Source: Marivita sp046591575
Lineage (GTDB): Bacteria; Pseudomonadota; Alphaproteobacteria; Rhodobacterales; Rhodobacteraceae
Length of the DNA: 64,000 nt
NCBI RefSeq assembly: GCF_046591575.1
Contig: NZ_JBIQWA010000001.1
Span: 744,001-808,000, forward strand
Direction: 5' to 3'
Shown here: positions 9,233-18,323 of the stretch, piece after piece
Numbering within the stretch: position 1 is the first letter of the stretch
Layout: every line of letters starts with the position of its first letter
Made by a program: the position numbers and the translations under genes
Notes under the pieces: model-generated
What the model saw: only the letters and a program-made list of their open reading frames with translations
Told to the model about the DNA's origin: nothing
Database searches by the model: none

Positions 9233-10257
9233 ATATGCAAGCCAAACACACCGCTGACGCCACCACCGTCGAAGAAAGCCTTGCGATTCAAGAAGAGCAG
9301 GCGAAATACGACGATAATTTCGCCACCGAAACCGCGATGGCCAACACGCTGCTGACGCCGCGCTTCTACACCACCGATTTTGATGAGCTGGACGCGATCA
9401 ACGTCGATGGAATTCGCGCCGAGTGGGACGCGTTGATCGCCCAGATGGAGGCAGACCCGAACAAGGGCCACTTCAAAAAGAACGAAGACTGGGACCATGT
9501 CGATTGGGAGAACATGGAGCCACAGCTGAAGAAGGAGTTTATCGATTTCCTGATCTCAAGCTGCACCGCAGAATTCTCGGGCTGCGTACTTTACAAGGAA
9601 ATGAAGCGCCGTGGGAACAACAAGGACATCACGCAGCTGTTTCAATTGATGGCGCGCGATGAGGCGCGGCATGCCGGGTTCATCAACGACGCCCTACGCG
9701 AAGCGGGTCTGCGGGTGAACCTTGGCTTCCTCACGCAGTCGAAGAAATACACTTATTTCCGGCCCAAGTTCATCTATTACGCCACCTACCTGTCGGAAAA
9801 GATCGGCTATGCCCGCTACATCACGATTTTCCGCCATTTGGAGGCGAACCCCGAACACCGGTTCCACCCGATCTTCAAGTGGTTCGAGGAGTGGTGCAAC
9901 GACGAATTCAGCCATGGTGAAGCGTTTGCGCTTTTGATGAAGACGGACCCGAAATTGACCCAGGGGCGCAATGTCTATTGGATCAAGTTCTTCCTCACGG
10001 CTGTTTACGCCACGATGTATGTCCGCGACCACCAGCGGCCCGCGTTCCACAAGGCGCTGGGCGTTGATCCCGATTGGTACGCGCATGAGGTGTTCACCAA
10101 GACGTCCGAGCTGACCAAGCAGATCTTTCCGATCACGTTGGACATTGATCACCCCCGTTGGCAGCCCACGCTGGAGCGGTTGCAACGCGCGAATGTGCAG
10201 ATTGCCGAAGGCAAAAAGCAGGGTGGCGTTGGAGGCAAGCTCAAGGAATGGGCGGGC

Positions 10258-10541
<284 letters not shown>

Positions 10542-10542
<1 letters not shown>

Positions 10543-10592
10543 TGGGGGGCCAGCCCCCCACACCCCCCGGCATATTTGGAAAAAGAAGAAGG
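10542..10592 (+). repeat. GC-hairpin plus GCATATTT intergenic repeat, copy A
   Basis: A perfect GC-only inverted repeat (GGGGGGC-CA-GCCCCCC) is followed by a C-run and the tail GGCATATTTGGAAAAAGAAG. The same arrangement occurs in reverse orientation at 58897-58946, and a partial tail occurs at 18246-18270. It is a dispersed intergenic element; the hairpin could attenuate transcription between acsF and puhE. The A/G-rich tail (AAGAAGAAGG) also supplies the apparent ribosome site of puhE. Confidence 0.7.
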
Positions 10593-10602
10593 ATAGAAAC
10601 GC

Positions 10603-11427
10603 GTGTTAGGTGACCCTTGGATTGCAGCCCTCGTGGCGCTTTTTCTCTGGTGGTTTTCCACTGGGGCGATCCTGATGGTTGTGAAATATGCGGATCGGCG
10701 TGGGATGCGGTTTGGTCAGGCGCTGACCATGGCCGCGTTTCCTGTGTTCCTTCTGGGGGCCTATGGCATCTGGGTCAGCGCGACTGGCACGAATGTGGCG
10801 TCGGCCTATCACGGCTTTCTTGCGGCGCTGGCGCTTTGGGGATGGATCGAAATGGCGTTCCTGACCGGGACGATCATCGGTCCAAACCGGATGGTTTGCC
10901 GCGATGATATCCCGGAATGGGAGCGGTTCATCCGCGCCTGGGGCACAATCGCCTATCACGAGATGCTTCTGGCGGGAACATTGGCGGCAATCTGGCTTTA
11001 CACATATGAGGCCGAGAATACGTTTGGGTTCTGGACTTTTGCGGTGCTGTTTTTTGCCCGCGTGTCAGCCAAGCTGAACCTGTTTCTGGGTGTGCCCAAG
11101 ATCAACACCGAATTCCTTCCGCAACCTTTGGCCCACTTGCCCAGCCATTTCCGGCACGCCAAGATGAACTGGCTTTTCCCGATCTCGATCAGCGCGCTGA
11201 CCTTTGCAGTGGGATGCTGGATCGAACGGATTTTTGCGTCAGACACACAAGGTGACGTGGTCGGCTTTGCCCTGTTGGCCGCCATAACCGCGCTTGCGCT
11301 GCTGGAGCATTGGTTCATGGTTCTGCCCTTGCCCGACGAGAAACTCTGGCGCTGGATGTTGCCCGCGCCCAAACCACAACAACAAGACAAGACACTACGA
11401 AGAACGGAGGACGCCCATGGACTTTGA
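10603..11427 (+). CDS. puhE: putative photosynthetic complex assembly protein PuhE (DUF3623)
   Basis: This integral membrane protein of the puh operon affects bacteriochlorophyll supply and reaction-centre assembly; its exact biochemical role is not settled. The 274-aa product has about seven hydrophobic segments beginning at residue 6. It carries family signatures such as ISLFLGVPK-like KLNLFLGVPKINTEFLP and HLPSHFRHAKMNW near the centre. Translation starts at GTG 10603, with AAGAAGGA upstream inside the repeat element. The stop at 11425-11427 overlaps the hemA start by 11 bases, so the two genes are coupled. Confidence 0.9.
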   Translation: MLGDPWIAALVALFLWWFSTGAILMVVKYADRRGMRFGQALTMAAFPVFLLGAYGIWVSATGTNVASAYHGFLAALALWGWIEMAFLTGTIIGPNRMVCRDDIPEWERFIRAWGTIAYHEMLLAGTLAAIWLYTYEAENTFGFWTFAVLFFARVSAKLNLFLGVPKINTEFLPQPLAHLPSHFRHAKMNWLFPISISALTFAVGCWIERIFASDTQGDVVGFALLAAITALALLEHWFMVLPLPDEKLWRWMLPAPKPQQQDKTLRRTEDAHGL

Positions 11428-12631
11428 CAGCTTGTTCAATGCCCAGCTCGACACCCTTAAGAATGAGGGGAATTATCGTATTTTTGCCGAGCTTGAGCGC
11501 AAGTGTGGCGCTTTCCCGAAGGCCAAGAGCCATGATGAGGATTGTCCCGACGAGGTGACGGTTTGGTGTTCCAACGACTATCTTGGCATGGGCCAGCACC
11601 CCAAGGTGATCAAATCGATGCAGGATGCGGTGGCCGAGAATGGCTGTGGCGCTGGCGGCACGCGGAATATTTCCGGTACAAATCACCAGCACAAATTGCT
11701 GGAGGCGGAGTTGGCGGACCTGCATGGCAAGGAATCAGCGCTCTTGTTCACCTCTGGCTATGTGTCAAACTGGGCGGCCTTGTCGACGCTTGGCTCTCGG
11801 CTTCCGGACGCGGTGATTTTGTCGGATGAATTGAACCACGCGTCGATGATCGAAGGCATCCGTCACGCGCGTTGCAACAAGGTGATCTGGAAACATAATG
11901 ATCCAGAGGATCTGGACCGCAAGCTGGCAGCCTTGCCGGTAAACGCGACCAAGATCGTGGCGTTTGAATCGGTCTATTCAATGGACGGCGATATTTGCCC
12001 GATGAACGAGATCGTGGACGTGGCTGAAAAGCATGGCGCGCTGACGTATCTGGATGAGGTTCACGCCGTGGGCATGTACGGTCCACGCGGCGGTGGTGTG
12101 TCAGAACGCGAGGGACTCGCGGATCGGATCACGTTGATCGAAGGCACACTGGGCAAGGCGTTCGGCGTTATGGGCGGCTACATCACCGGCTTTGACGCGA
12201 TGTGTGATTTTGTGCGGTCTTTCGCCAGTGGGTTTATCTTTACCACCGCGCTTCCGCCGGCTGTGGCTGCGGCTGCACGGACCTCGATCCAGCACCTGAA
12301 GCAAAGCAGTGTCGAACGGGACAAGCAAAAGGCGCAAGTCGCACATTTGCGCCAGCGGCTAGACGCGATGGGTATCCCCCATCTTGAAAATCCCAGTCAC
12401 ATCATCCCCGTGATGATCAAGGACCCGGTCAAATGCCGGATGCTGGCGGATATTCTGATGCAGGAATATGGAATCTATGTTCAGCCCATCAACTATCCAA
12501 CAGTGCCCAAAGGCACAGAGCGATTGCGCTTTACGCCAGGTCCGCTTCACACTGACGCAGACATCGAACATCTGGTAATGGCTCTCTCAACCCTTTGGAA
12601 ACAATGCGCTATTTCGCACGAGGTCGCTTAA
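11417..12631 (+). CDS. hemA: 5-aminolevulinate synthase
   Basis: This PLP enzyme condenses glycine with succinyl-CoA to 5-aminolevulinate, the first committed step of haem and bacteriochlorophyll synthesis by the Shemin route of Alphaproteobacteria. The 404-aa product has the alpha-oxoamine synthase fold: GTRNISG near 82-87, DELNHASMIEG, YLDEVHAVGMYG with the PLP-contacting Asp, and the Schiff-base Lys247 in GTLGKAFG. I chose ATG 11417 (MDFDSLFNAQ) with GGAGG eight bases upstream. A longer in-frame ATG at 11294 lies deep inside puhE. Being in the photosynthesis operon, this copy probably serves pigment demand; a second copy elsewhere cannot be excluded. Confidence 0.97.
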   Translation: MDFDSLFNAQLDTLKNEGNYRIFAELERKCGAFPKAKSHDEDCPDEVTVWCSNDYLGMGQHPKVIKSMQDAVAENGCGAGGTRNISGTNHQHKLLEAELADLHGKESALLFTSGYVSNWAALSTLGSRLPDAVILSDELNHASMIEGIRHARCNKVIWKHNDPEDLDRKLAALPVNATKIVAFESVYSMDGDICPMNEIVDVAEKHGALTYLDEVHAVGMYGPRGGGVSEREGLADRITLIEGTLGKAFGVMGGYITGFDAMCDFVRSFASGFIFTTALPPAVAAAARTSIQHLKQSSVERDKQKAQVAHLRQRLDAMGIPHLENPSHIIPVMIKDPVKCRMLADILMQEYGIYVQPINYPTVPKGTERLRFTPGPLHTDADIEHLVMALSTLWKQCAISHEVA

Positions 12632-12736
12632 CGCGATACTGATCGCGACGGAGTGATACAGAACCAATGGAATTCCCGTTGGTTTATGATAATTGTGTAG
12701 GGTATCGTGCAAACGGACACGTAAAAGGAGTTTGAT

Positions 12737-13186
12737 ATGAAGCTTTTGGTCGCAACCGCAGCTACAGCACTCACGCTGGGCGGTGCAGCATTCGCAGACA
12801 GCCATGCCGGATCCGGTGATGCTGAAGCGGGCGCAAAAGAATACAACAAGTGCAAATCATGCCACATGATTGTTGCCGATGACGGCACCGAGATCGTCAA
12901 GGGTGGCCGCACAGGCCCGAACCTTTATGGCATCATCGGTAAGCAAGCCGGCACTCAGGAAGACTTCCGCTATGGTGACAGCCTTGTTGCAGCGGGCGAA
13001 GCTGGTCTTGTTTGGGACGAGGAAACATTTGTAGCCTACGTTCAGGATCCCAAGAAATTCCTGGCAGAATATCTGGATGACAAAGGCGCGCGGTCAAAAA
13101 TGTCGTACCGCCTGCGCAAAGGTATGGAAGACGTTTACGCATACCTCGTATCGGTCGGCCCCGAGATGGAAGACACCGGGTCGTAA
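12737..13186 (+). CDS. cycA: cytochrome c2 / c551-type soluble electron carrier
   Basis: This periplasmic class I c-type cytochrome probably shuttles electrons between the bc1 complex and the reaction centre or oxidase. The 149-aa precursor has a cleavable Sec signal (residues 1-20, ending GGAAFA). The haem site C39-K-S-C42-H43 has Met122 as the likely sixth ligand (RSKMSYRLRK), and YGIIGKQAG is a typical c2 loop. AAAAGGAG precedes ATG 12737. A 105-base gap after hemA suggests its own promoter, and a strong terminator follows. The c2-versus-c551 label is from family resemblance only. Confidence 0.9.
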   Translation: MKLLVATAATALTLGGAAFADSHAGSGDAEAGAKEYNKCKSCHMIVADDGTEIVKGGRTGPNLYGIIGKQAGTQEDFRYGDSLVAAGEAGLVWDEETFVAYVQDPKKFLAEYLDDKGARSKMSYRLRKGMEDVYAYLVSVGPEMEDTGS

Positions 13187-13211
13187 CGTAAGATTTTATA
13201 AGTCTGGAACG

Positions 13212-13243
13212 GGGCGCGCTGTCACAGCGCGCCCTTTTCTTTT
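13212..13243 (+). terminator. intrinsic terminator after cycA
   Basis: An 11-bp perfect stem GGGCGCGCTGT/ACAGCGCGCCC with a single-base centre (so the innermost pairs open to form a loop) is followed by TTTTCTTTT. It lies 26 bases after the cycA stop and closes the photosynthesis superoperon. Confidence 0.85.
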
Positions 13244-13317
13244 GCGTCCACCATTGGTCAGAGTTGACCCAAAAAGCTCCGGGGCGCAAAACACCACCAC
13301 TCAAAAAGGGCAGGTTC

Positions 13318-14634
13318 ATGAAAATTGCGATGATTGGCACGGGATATGTTGGGCTCGTATCCGGGGTATGTTTTTCGGATTTTGGCCACAATGTTGTGTG
13401 TGTCGACAAAGACCCGAACAAGATCGACATGCTCGAACGCGGTGACGTTCCGATTTATGAACCCGGTCTGGACACGCTGATGGCCAAGAACGTCGAGGCG
13501 GGTCGTTTGGAATTCACCCAGGATTTATCTGCCGCGATTGACGGGGCAGATGCGGTTTTCATCGCTGTGGGAACACCGACACGCCGCGGGGATGGGCATG
13601 CTGACTTGACCTATGTAATGGCGGCGGCGCAAGAGATTGCCAAGGCGGCAAAGGGTTATGTTGTGATCGTCACGAAATCAACAGTGCCTGTCGGGACAAA
13701 TCGCAAACTGCGCGAGGTGGTGTCTGCGGCGAACCCCGATCTTGATTTCGATGTTGCGTCCAACCCCGAATTCCTGCGCGAAGGGGCCGCGATTGATGAT
13801 TTCATGAAGCCCGACCGCGTTGTTGTGGGCATCCAGACGGATCGTGCGGCCGCCGTGATGTCCGAGATTTACCGTCCGCTATACCTGCGGGATTTCCCGA
13901 TCGTGACCACCGATCTGGAATCCGCCGAGATGATCAAATACGCGGCGAATGCGTTTCTTGCGACCAAGATCACCTTTATCAACGAAATCGCGGCGTTGTG
14001 TGAACGGGTGGGCGCTGATGTGAAGCAGGTATCCAAAGGCATGGGGATGGACAACCGTATCGGCAACAAGTTCCTGCATGCGGGGCCGGGATATGGCGGC
14101 TCTTGTTTTCCGAAAGACACCAAAGCTTTGGCGCGGATCGGGCAGGATCATGCCAGCCCGATGCATATCACAGAGGCGGTCATCGCCGTGAATGAAGACA
14201 TCAAGCGCCGAATGATCGAAAAGCTGCAGGATCTGTGTGATGGGTCCTTCAATGGCAAAACCGTTGCCGTGCTGGGTGTCACGTTCAAACCAAACACCGA
14301 CGATATGCGCGACGCGCCATCGCTGACAATCGTGCCCGCGTTGGTCGGCGGCGGCGCGAAAGTGCGGGTCTGTGATCCGCAGGGACAACATGAAGGCGAA
14401 GCGTTGTTGCCGGGGGTGACCTGGCTGGATGATCCATACCAGGCTGTCAAAAGCGCTGACTTGCTTGTTCTTTTGACGGAATGGAACGAATTTCGCGCCT
14501 TGGATCTGGTGCAGATCGCAGAGTCCATGGATCGCCCCGCGATGGCGGATCTGCGCAATATCTACAACGCAAACGTCGCAAAAGATGCCGGGTTTGTAGC
14601 CTATGAAAGCGTTGGGCGCATTGGGTTTCAGTAA
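13318..14634 (+). CDS. ugd: UDP-glucose 6-dehydrogenase
   Basis: The enzyme oxidises UDP-glucose to UDP-glucuronate with two NAD+, feeding acidic surface polysaccharides. The 438-aa product has an N-terminal Rossmann motif MKIAMIGTGYVGLVSG and KSTVPVGTN. The catalytic thiol Cys263 lies in GPGYGGSCFPKDT, and a C-terminal UDP-binding domain contains GVTFKPNTDDMRDAPS. ATG 13318 is chosen because the conserved N-terminus begins there and AAAAAGGGCAGG precedes it; an in-frame ATG at 13264 lies close to the cycA terminator. The next gene is a sugar transferase, consistent with polysaccharide synthesis. Confidence 0.96.
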   Translation: MKIAMIGTGYVGLVSGVCFSDFGHNVVCVDKDPNKIDMLERGDVPIYEPGLDTLMAKNVEAGRLEFTQDLSAAIDGADAVFIAVGTPTRRGDGHADLTYVMAAAQEIAKAAKGYVVIVTKSTVPVGTNRKLREVVSAANPDLDFDVASNPEFLREGAAIDDFMKPDRVVVGIQTDRAAAVMSEIYRPLYLRDFPIVTTDLESAEMIKYAANAFLATKITFINEIAALCERVGADVKQVSKGMGMDNRIGNKFLHAGPGYGGSCFPKDTKALARIGQDHASPMHITEAVIAVNEDIKRRMIEKLQDLCDGSFNGKTVAVLGVTFKPNTDDMRDAPSLTIVPALVGGGAKVRVCDPQGQHEGEALLPGVTWLDDPYQAVKSADLLVLLTEWNEFRALDLVQIAESMDRPAMADLRNIYNANVAKDAGFVAYESVGRIGFQ

Positions 14635-14650
14635 AGGTCATTGCTCCGGG

Positions 14651-14666
14651 TTAACCGGGCATTAAC
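14651..14666. promoter_or_regulatory. consensus CtrA box
   Basis: TTAA-N7-TTAAC (TTAACCGGGCATTAAC) matches the full consensus of the alphaproteobacterial cell-cycle/motility regulator CtrA. It is centred about 55 bases before the sugar-transferase ATG, a normal promoter position. CtrA itself is not in this window, so control is inferred from the site only. Confidence 0.55.
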
Positions 14667-14713
14667 GACAATTTGATCAGTCTGGACCAACTTAGGAAAG
14701 TTGGTTCAGGCAT

Positions 14714-15373
14714 ATGCGCGTTTCAGACAGGCTTTTTGATATCTGCGTTGCCGGGGTCAGTCTGCTTTTGACGTGGCCCATCATCATTTTGTGTATGATC
14801 TGCATTGCGATTTGCGATCGCCATCCCCCGATCTTTGGCGCGCGCCGTATGAAGGGGGCGAACCAGCCCTTTACGATGTGGAAATTGCGCACAATGCGGG
14901 GCAGCGACGATGGTTTGCCGACATCTGCATCAAAGGCGTCAGAGATCACGCGACTGGGCTTTGTGCTGCGGCAATTGCGACTGGACGAGCTGCCTCAGCT
15001 GCTCAATGTCCTGAAAGGTGATATGCGTATCGTCGGGACCCGGCCCCCGACGCCCCGGATGGTGTGCCAATATCCTGATCGTTTCGAAACCATCTTGCGT
15101 GACCTGCCCGGGATCACCGGAGATGGCACGCTGAAAACACGCATTCTGGAACGTCGCTTGCTTGACCATACCAGCACCGTGCCCGCGGTTGAGACCGTTT
15201 ATGTTGATCATATTCTTCGCCAACGTGTGTCGATTGATCTGGCCTACGCGCGCAAGCGCACAGCGGTGTCTGATATCTTTATTGTGCTGCAAACGCTGCG
15301 AATGATTCTGTCTTTCTCAACAATGTTCCGTCCAAAAAATGCTCGAATCTGGGCGCGATTGCCGACTCAGTGA
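14714..15373 (+). CDS. undecaprenyl-phosphate sugar phosphotransferase (bacterial sugar transferase family)
   Basis: This is a WcaJ/ExoY-type initiating enzyme that transfers a hexose-1-phosphate from a UDP-sugar to the lipid carrier at the inner membrane. The 219-aa product has one N-terminal hydrophobic helix (about residues 10-33). The family core follows: MWKLRTMRG, then LRLDELPQLLNVLKGDMRIVG with GTRPPTPR (usually GPRP). It is the short form without a PssY/CoA-binding N-terminal domain. It lies 79 bases after ugd behind a CtrA box, so it may be regulated separately from ugd. The sugar specificity cannot be read from the sequence. Confidence 0.85.
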   Translation: MRVSDRLFDICVAGVSLLLTWPIIILCMICIAICDRHPPIFGARRMKGANQPFTMWKLRTMRGSDDGLPTSASKASEITRLGFVLRQLRLDELPQLLNVLKGDMRIVGTRPPTPRMVCQYPDRFETILRDLPGITGDGTLKTRILERRLLDHTSTVPAVETVYVDHILRQRVSIDLAYARKRTAVSDIFIVLQTLRMILSFSTMFRPKNARIWARLPTQ

Positions 15374-15767
15374 AAACAATCCTTGCGGTATCACGCCATT
15401 GTATCCCTAAACTGCCTCAAATCCGGCGAAAAAGGCAAAACGCTTGGCTGTGTGCCACATTTCTGACAAATACGATTTTATCGGGCGGGGGCCTGATCAC
15501 AGGAAATATTCATGCGTCGGGTCTCTGACCACATCCTAACTCTCTCTTTGCTCACGGATGCCGAATCTTTCGGAACAACGACGCAGGATATGTCCAGCAC
15601 TGTGGCGCAGGAGCGTTGGATCTAGGACAATCGGCACGCGCGGGGGCGCGACTTTGCAGCTACAACTCATGAACCGAGGTGAAGTGCTGTGTGCCGGGTC
15701 TGCGTTTGGGGACGCATCCACGCTCCTGCGAACAGGGTGATCGCACAAACCGTTTCAGCTGCCGAAG
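15374..15767. other. 394-bp intergenic region with inverted repeat and a weak 37-codon ORF
   Basis: No gene is convincing here. A small frame at 15512-15625 (+) begins MRRVSDHILT and ends VAQERWI; an AGGA lies eight bases before its ATG. An inverted repeat pairs CGCAGGAGCG (15606-15615) with CGCTCCTGCG (15721-15730), about 105 bases apart, so the right half could fold as an RNA. No promoter or terminator stands out. The region separates the sugar transferase from the convergent tlpA-like gene. Confidence 0.4.
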
Positions 15768-16334
15768 TCAGCCAGCGCTTTCTTGGCCAAGAATCGTGCG
15801 CAGGATGGCTTTTGCGTTATCCGACGCCCAATCTGCGTCACCGCGCAAGCGCGCAACCTCTTTGCCATCCGGGTTCAGAATCACCGTGATGGGAAGCCCA
15901 AGAACACCCATTTCCCGCGCCAGCGCAGATTTCGGATCGCGGTGCAGCGGCAGGTTTTCGACGCCGATTTCCTCAAAAAATGTCTTCATCGCCGGAGGCG
16001 GGTTGCGGCCCGTTGCAATCGTGACCACTTCAAAATCATCACCGCCGAATTCCGTCTGCAATTCCGACAGCATTGGCATTTCCTTGCGGCACGGCGCACA
16101 CCATGTCGCCCAGAAATTCAAAAGAACCCATTTGTCGTCATAGGCGGCAAGCGACAATGGCTCGCCCTCAAAGGTGGTGAATTCGGATGTACCAGCCGCC
16201 TGTGCCTCGCTGTGGAAGACAAGTTTTTTCATATCGCCGTCGCGCATCGCTTCGGCTGCGGCCAGATCGGCAAAGCTCGGATTTGCAAGCGTGACGAGGC
16301 CCGTATAGAGCAATGCGGCAAGCGTTTTCTTCAT
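15768..16334 (-). CDS. TlpA-family periplasmic thiol-disulfide reductase
   Basis: This exported thioredoxin-like protein probably reduces disulfides in the periplasm, for example in cytochrome c or oxidase maturation. The 188-aa precursor has a signal peptide (residues 1-22, ending NPSFA). The redox motif WATWC79APC82 and the cis-proline segment GVLGLPIT are intact. ATG 16334 is chosen because it opens the signal peptide and GGAGG lies six bases upstream; the open frame extends further upstream antisense to argH and that part is not real. The gene is divergent from argH with only 22 bases between the starts. In roseobacters a TlpA homologue beside argH is common. Confidence 0.9.
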   Translation of the reverse strand: MKKTLAALLYTGLVTLANPSFADLAAAEAMRDGDMKKLVFHSEAQAAGTSEFTTFEGEPLSLAAYDDKWVLLNFWATWCAPCRKEMPMLSELQTEFGGDDFEVVTIATGRNPPPAMKTFFEEIGVENLPLHRDPKSALAREMGVLGLPITVILNPDGKEVARLRGDADWASDNAKAILRTILGQESAG

Positions 16335-16356
16335 TTTCCCTCCGAAGGGGTAAGAC

Positions 16357-17748
16357 ATGTCCGACAAATCCTCGAACCAGATGTGGGGAGGCCGTTTCGC
16401 CGCCGGCCCCGATGCCATCATGGAAGCAATCAATGCCTCGATCGGGTTCGACAAACGCATGGCGGCACAAGACATCGCCGGGTCAAGGGCCCACGCCGCA
16501 ATGCTTGCCGCGCAAGGCATCGTAACATCTAGCGATGCAAACGCGATGCGGGAAGGCTTGCTCACTGTTTTGTCAGAGATTGAAACAGGTGACTTTGCAT
16601 TCTCAACCGCGCTGGAAGACATTCACATGAACGTCGAAGCGCGTCTGAAAGAGGTAATTGGCGAACCAGCAGGCCGTTTGCACACGGGCCGGTCGCGCAA
16701 CGATCAGGTGGCAACCGATTTCCGGCTTTGGGTACGCGACCAACTCGACGCGGCAGAGGCCGGTTTGCAGGCTCTGATGCGCGCATTATTGGCCCAGGCC
16801 GACGCAGGCGCGGATTGGGTGATGCCGGGTTTCACCCATCTGCAAACCGCGCAACCCGTCACATGGGGTCATCACATGATGGCCTATGTCGAAATGTTCG
16901 CGCGTGATTTGTCCCGCGTTCAGGACGCGCGGAAACGCATGAACGAATCGCCCTTGGGGGCCGCTGCCCTGGCGGGCACATCGTTTCCAATTGATCGCGA
17001 CATGACGGCAAAGGCACTTGGCTTTGACCGCCCGATGGCCAACAGCCTTGATGCCGTCAGCGACCGGGACTTCGCTTTGGAATTTCTGAGCGTCGCAAGC
17101 ATCTGTGCAATGCACCTAAGCCGCATGGCCGAAGAGCTGGTGATCTGGTCCTCGGCCCAATTCCGCTTTGTCACCTTGTCTGACCGGTTCTCGACCGGCT
17201 CGTCCATCATGCCGCAAAAGAAAAACCCCGACGCGGCGGAACTGATCCGTGCCAAGATCGGTCGGATCTTTGGGGCTAATGTGGCGTTGATGATGGTCAT
17301 GAAGGGCCTGCCGCTGGCCTATTCAAAGGACATGCAGGAAGACAAGGAACAGGTGTTTGACGCCGCCGACAACTGGATGCTTGCGCTCGCTGCGATGGAA
17401 GGCATGGTCAAAGACATGTCCGCGAACATCGAAGCACTGGAATCCGCCGCAAGCGCGGGCTTTTCGACGGCAACGGATCTTGCAGACTGGCTTGTGCGCG
17501 CACTCGACCTACCCTTCCGGGATGCACACCACGTCACCGGATCGTTGGTGGCGATGGCGGAACAGAAGGGATGCGATTTGCCGGATCTGAGCCTTGACGA
17601 CATGCAGTCGGTCCATGCCGGGATAACAGCAGAGGTGTTCGAGGTGCTTGGCGTGCACAATTCTGTCGCCAGCCGCACCAGCTATGGTGGCACCGCCCCT
17701 GTCCGCGTGCGCGAACAAATCGCCCGTTGGAAGGATCGTCTGAAATGA
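16357..17748 (+). CDS. argH: argininosuccinate lyase
   Basis: The enzyme cleaves argininosuccinate to arginine and fumarate, the last step of arginine synthesis, in the cytoplasm. The 463-aa product has the fumarase/aspartase superfamily signature GSSIMPQKKNP starting near residue 281 (flexible loop with the catalytic Ser). It also has the TGRSRNDQVATD substrate loop and HTHLQ-like FTHLQTAQPV. ATG 16357 is only 22 bases from the divergent tlpA-like start, so its promoter must lie inside that gene. The stop overlaps the following lipoprotein ATG by four bases. Confidence 0.97.
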   Translation: MSDKSSNQMWGGRFAAGPDAIMEAINASIGFDKRMAAQDIAGSRAHAAMLAAQGIVTSSDANAMREGLLTVLSEIETGDFAFSTALEDIHMNVEARLKEVIGEPAGRLHTGRSRNDQVATDFRLWVRDQLDAAEAGLQALMRALLAQADAGADWVMPGFTHLQTAQPVTWGHHMMAYVEMFARDLSRVQDARKRMNESPLGAAALAGTSFPIDRDMTAKALGFDRPMANSLDAVSDRDFALEFLSVASICAMHLSRMAEELVIWSSAQFRFVTLSDRFSTGSSIMPQKKNPDAAELIRAKIGRIFGANVALMMVMKGLPLAYSKDMQEDKEQVFDAADNWMLALAAMEGMVKDMSANIEALESAASAGFSTATDLADWLVRALDLPFRDAHHVTGSLVAMAEQKGCDLPDLSLDDMQSVHAGITAEVFEVLGVHNSVASRTSYGGTAPVRVREQIARWKDRLK

Positions 17749-17918
17749 AGCACACACCGCTCATCCTGGCTCTGCTTGTGCTTGCGGCCTGTGGTGCCGA
17801 AGGTGATCCGATCCGCCCGTCTGTGAACACCACGGTGTCTGTCGGCTCTGAAGGCATACGCACATCAACCGGGGTGATCGTGCAAACCGGGTCTGTCAGT
17901 GTTGGAGTGGGATTCTGA
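17745..17918 (+). CDS. small lipoprotein of unknown function
   Basis: This is a 57-residue frame whose ATG 17745 overlaps the argH stop (ATGA). It has a short lipoprotein signal, KHTPLILALLVLAAC, with lipobox LAAC giving acylated Cys16. About 40 polar residues rich in Thr, Ser, Val and Gly follow. It is probably anchored in the outer membrane. It is coupled upstream to argH and downstream (one-base overlap) to a DUF2834 membrane protein. No function can be assigned; small lipoproteins in this place are frequent in roseobacters. Confidence 0.75.
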   Translation: MKHTPLILALLVLAACGAEGDPIRPSVNTTVSVGSEGIRTSTGVIVQTGSVSVGVGF

Positions 17919-18235
17919 TGACGTATATGCGCTGGATCTATCTTGCCCTTGCCGTTTGGGGTGCAATCCACCCGATGTATTATTTCATGTCCTACCTCGC
18001 GGCAAACGCGTGGAGCCTCGGGGCCTTGATTGACGCGTGGTATGTCAACGATTCGACCACCGGATTGACATGGGATCTGACCATTGCCGCCATCACTCTG
18101 ACTGTTTGGATCATTGCCGAAGTCGCGATGCGCCGAAACTGGTCAGCGTTGATTGCCATACCCGCCACCTATTGTATCGGTGTCAGTTGTGGATTGCCGC
18201 TTTACCTGTACCTGCGGTCGCGTCCTGTGGACTGA
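17918..18235 (+). CDS. DUF2834 family small membrane protein
   Basis: A 105-aa inner-membrane protein with three hydrophobic segments (about residues 5-27, 48-68 and 77-98). The order of aromatic residues (AVWGAIHPMYYFM, then ALIDAWYVNDSTTGLTWD) fits DUF2834. Its function is unknown. ATG 17918 shares its A with the TGA of the preceding lipoprotein, so it belongs to the argH transcript. A partial copy of the dispersed intergenic repeat follows it before lysA. Confidence 0.8.
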   Translation: MTYMRWIYLALAVWGAIHPMYYFMSYLAANAWSLGALIDAWYVNDSTTGLTWDLTIAAITLTVWIIAEVAMRRNWSALIAIPATYCIGVSCGLPLYLYLRSRPVD

Positions 18236-18245
18236 CAGGGAATCC

Positions 18246-18270
18246 GATATTTGAACAAGAAGAAGGGTGG
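18246..18270 (+). repeat. partial copy of the GCATATTT intergenic repeat (copy C)
   Basis: GATATTTGAACAAGAAGAAG matches the AT-rich tail of copy A (10570-10592) with few changes but lacks the GC-only hairpin. A small GGGTG-GTAA-CACCC hairpin follows. It lies between a DUF2834 gene and lysA. Confidence 0.45.
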
Positions 18271-18323
18271 TAACACCCACGCCGCTCGGCTACTGCGTCG
18301 CGGTCTGATGTCTGGAGACTGTC

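Noticed and set aside
12662..12684. AACCAA/TTGGTT inverted repeat between hemA and cycA as a terminator or PpsR site
   Set aside because: Only six-base arms, no T-run, and it does not fit TGT-N12-ACA; left unassigned.
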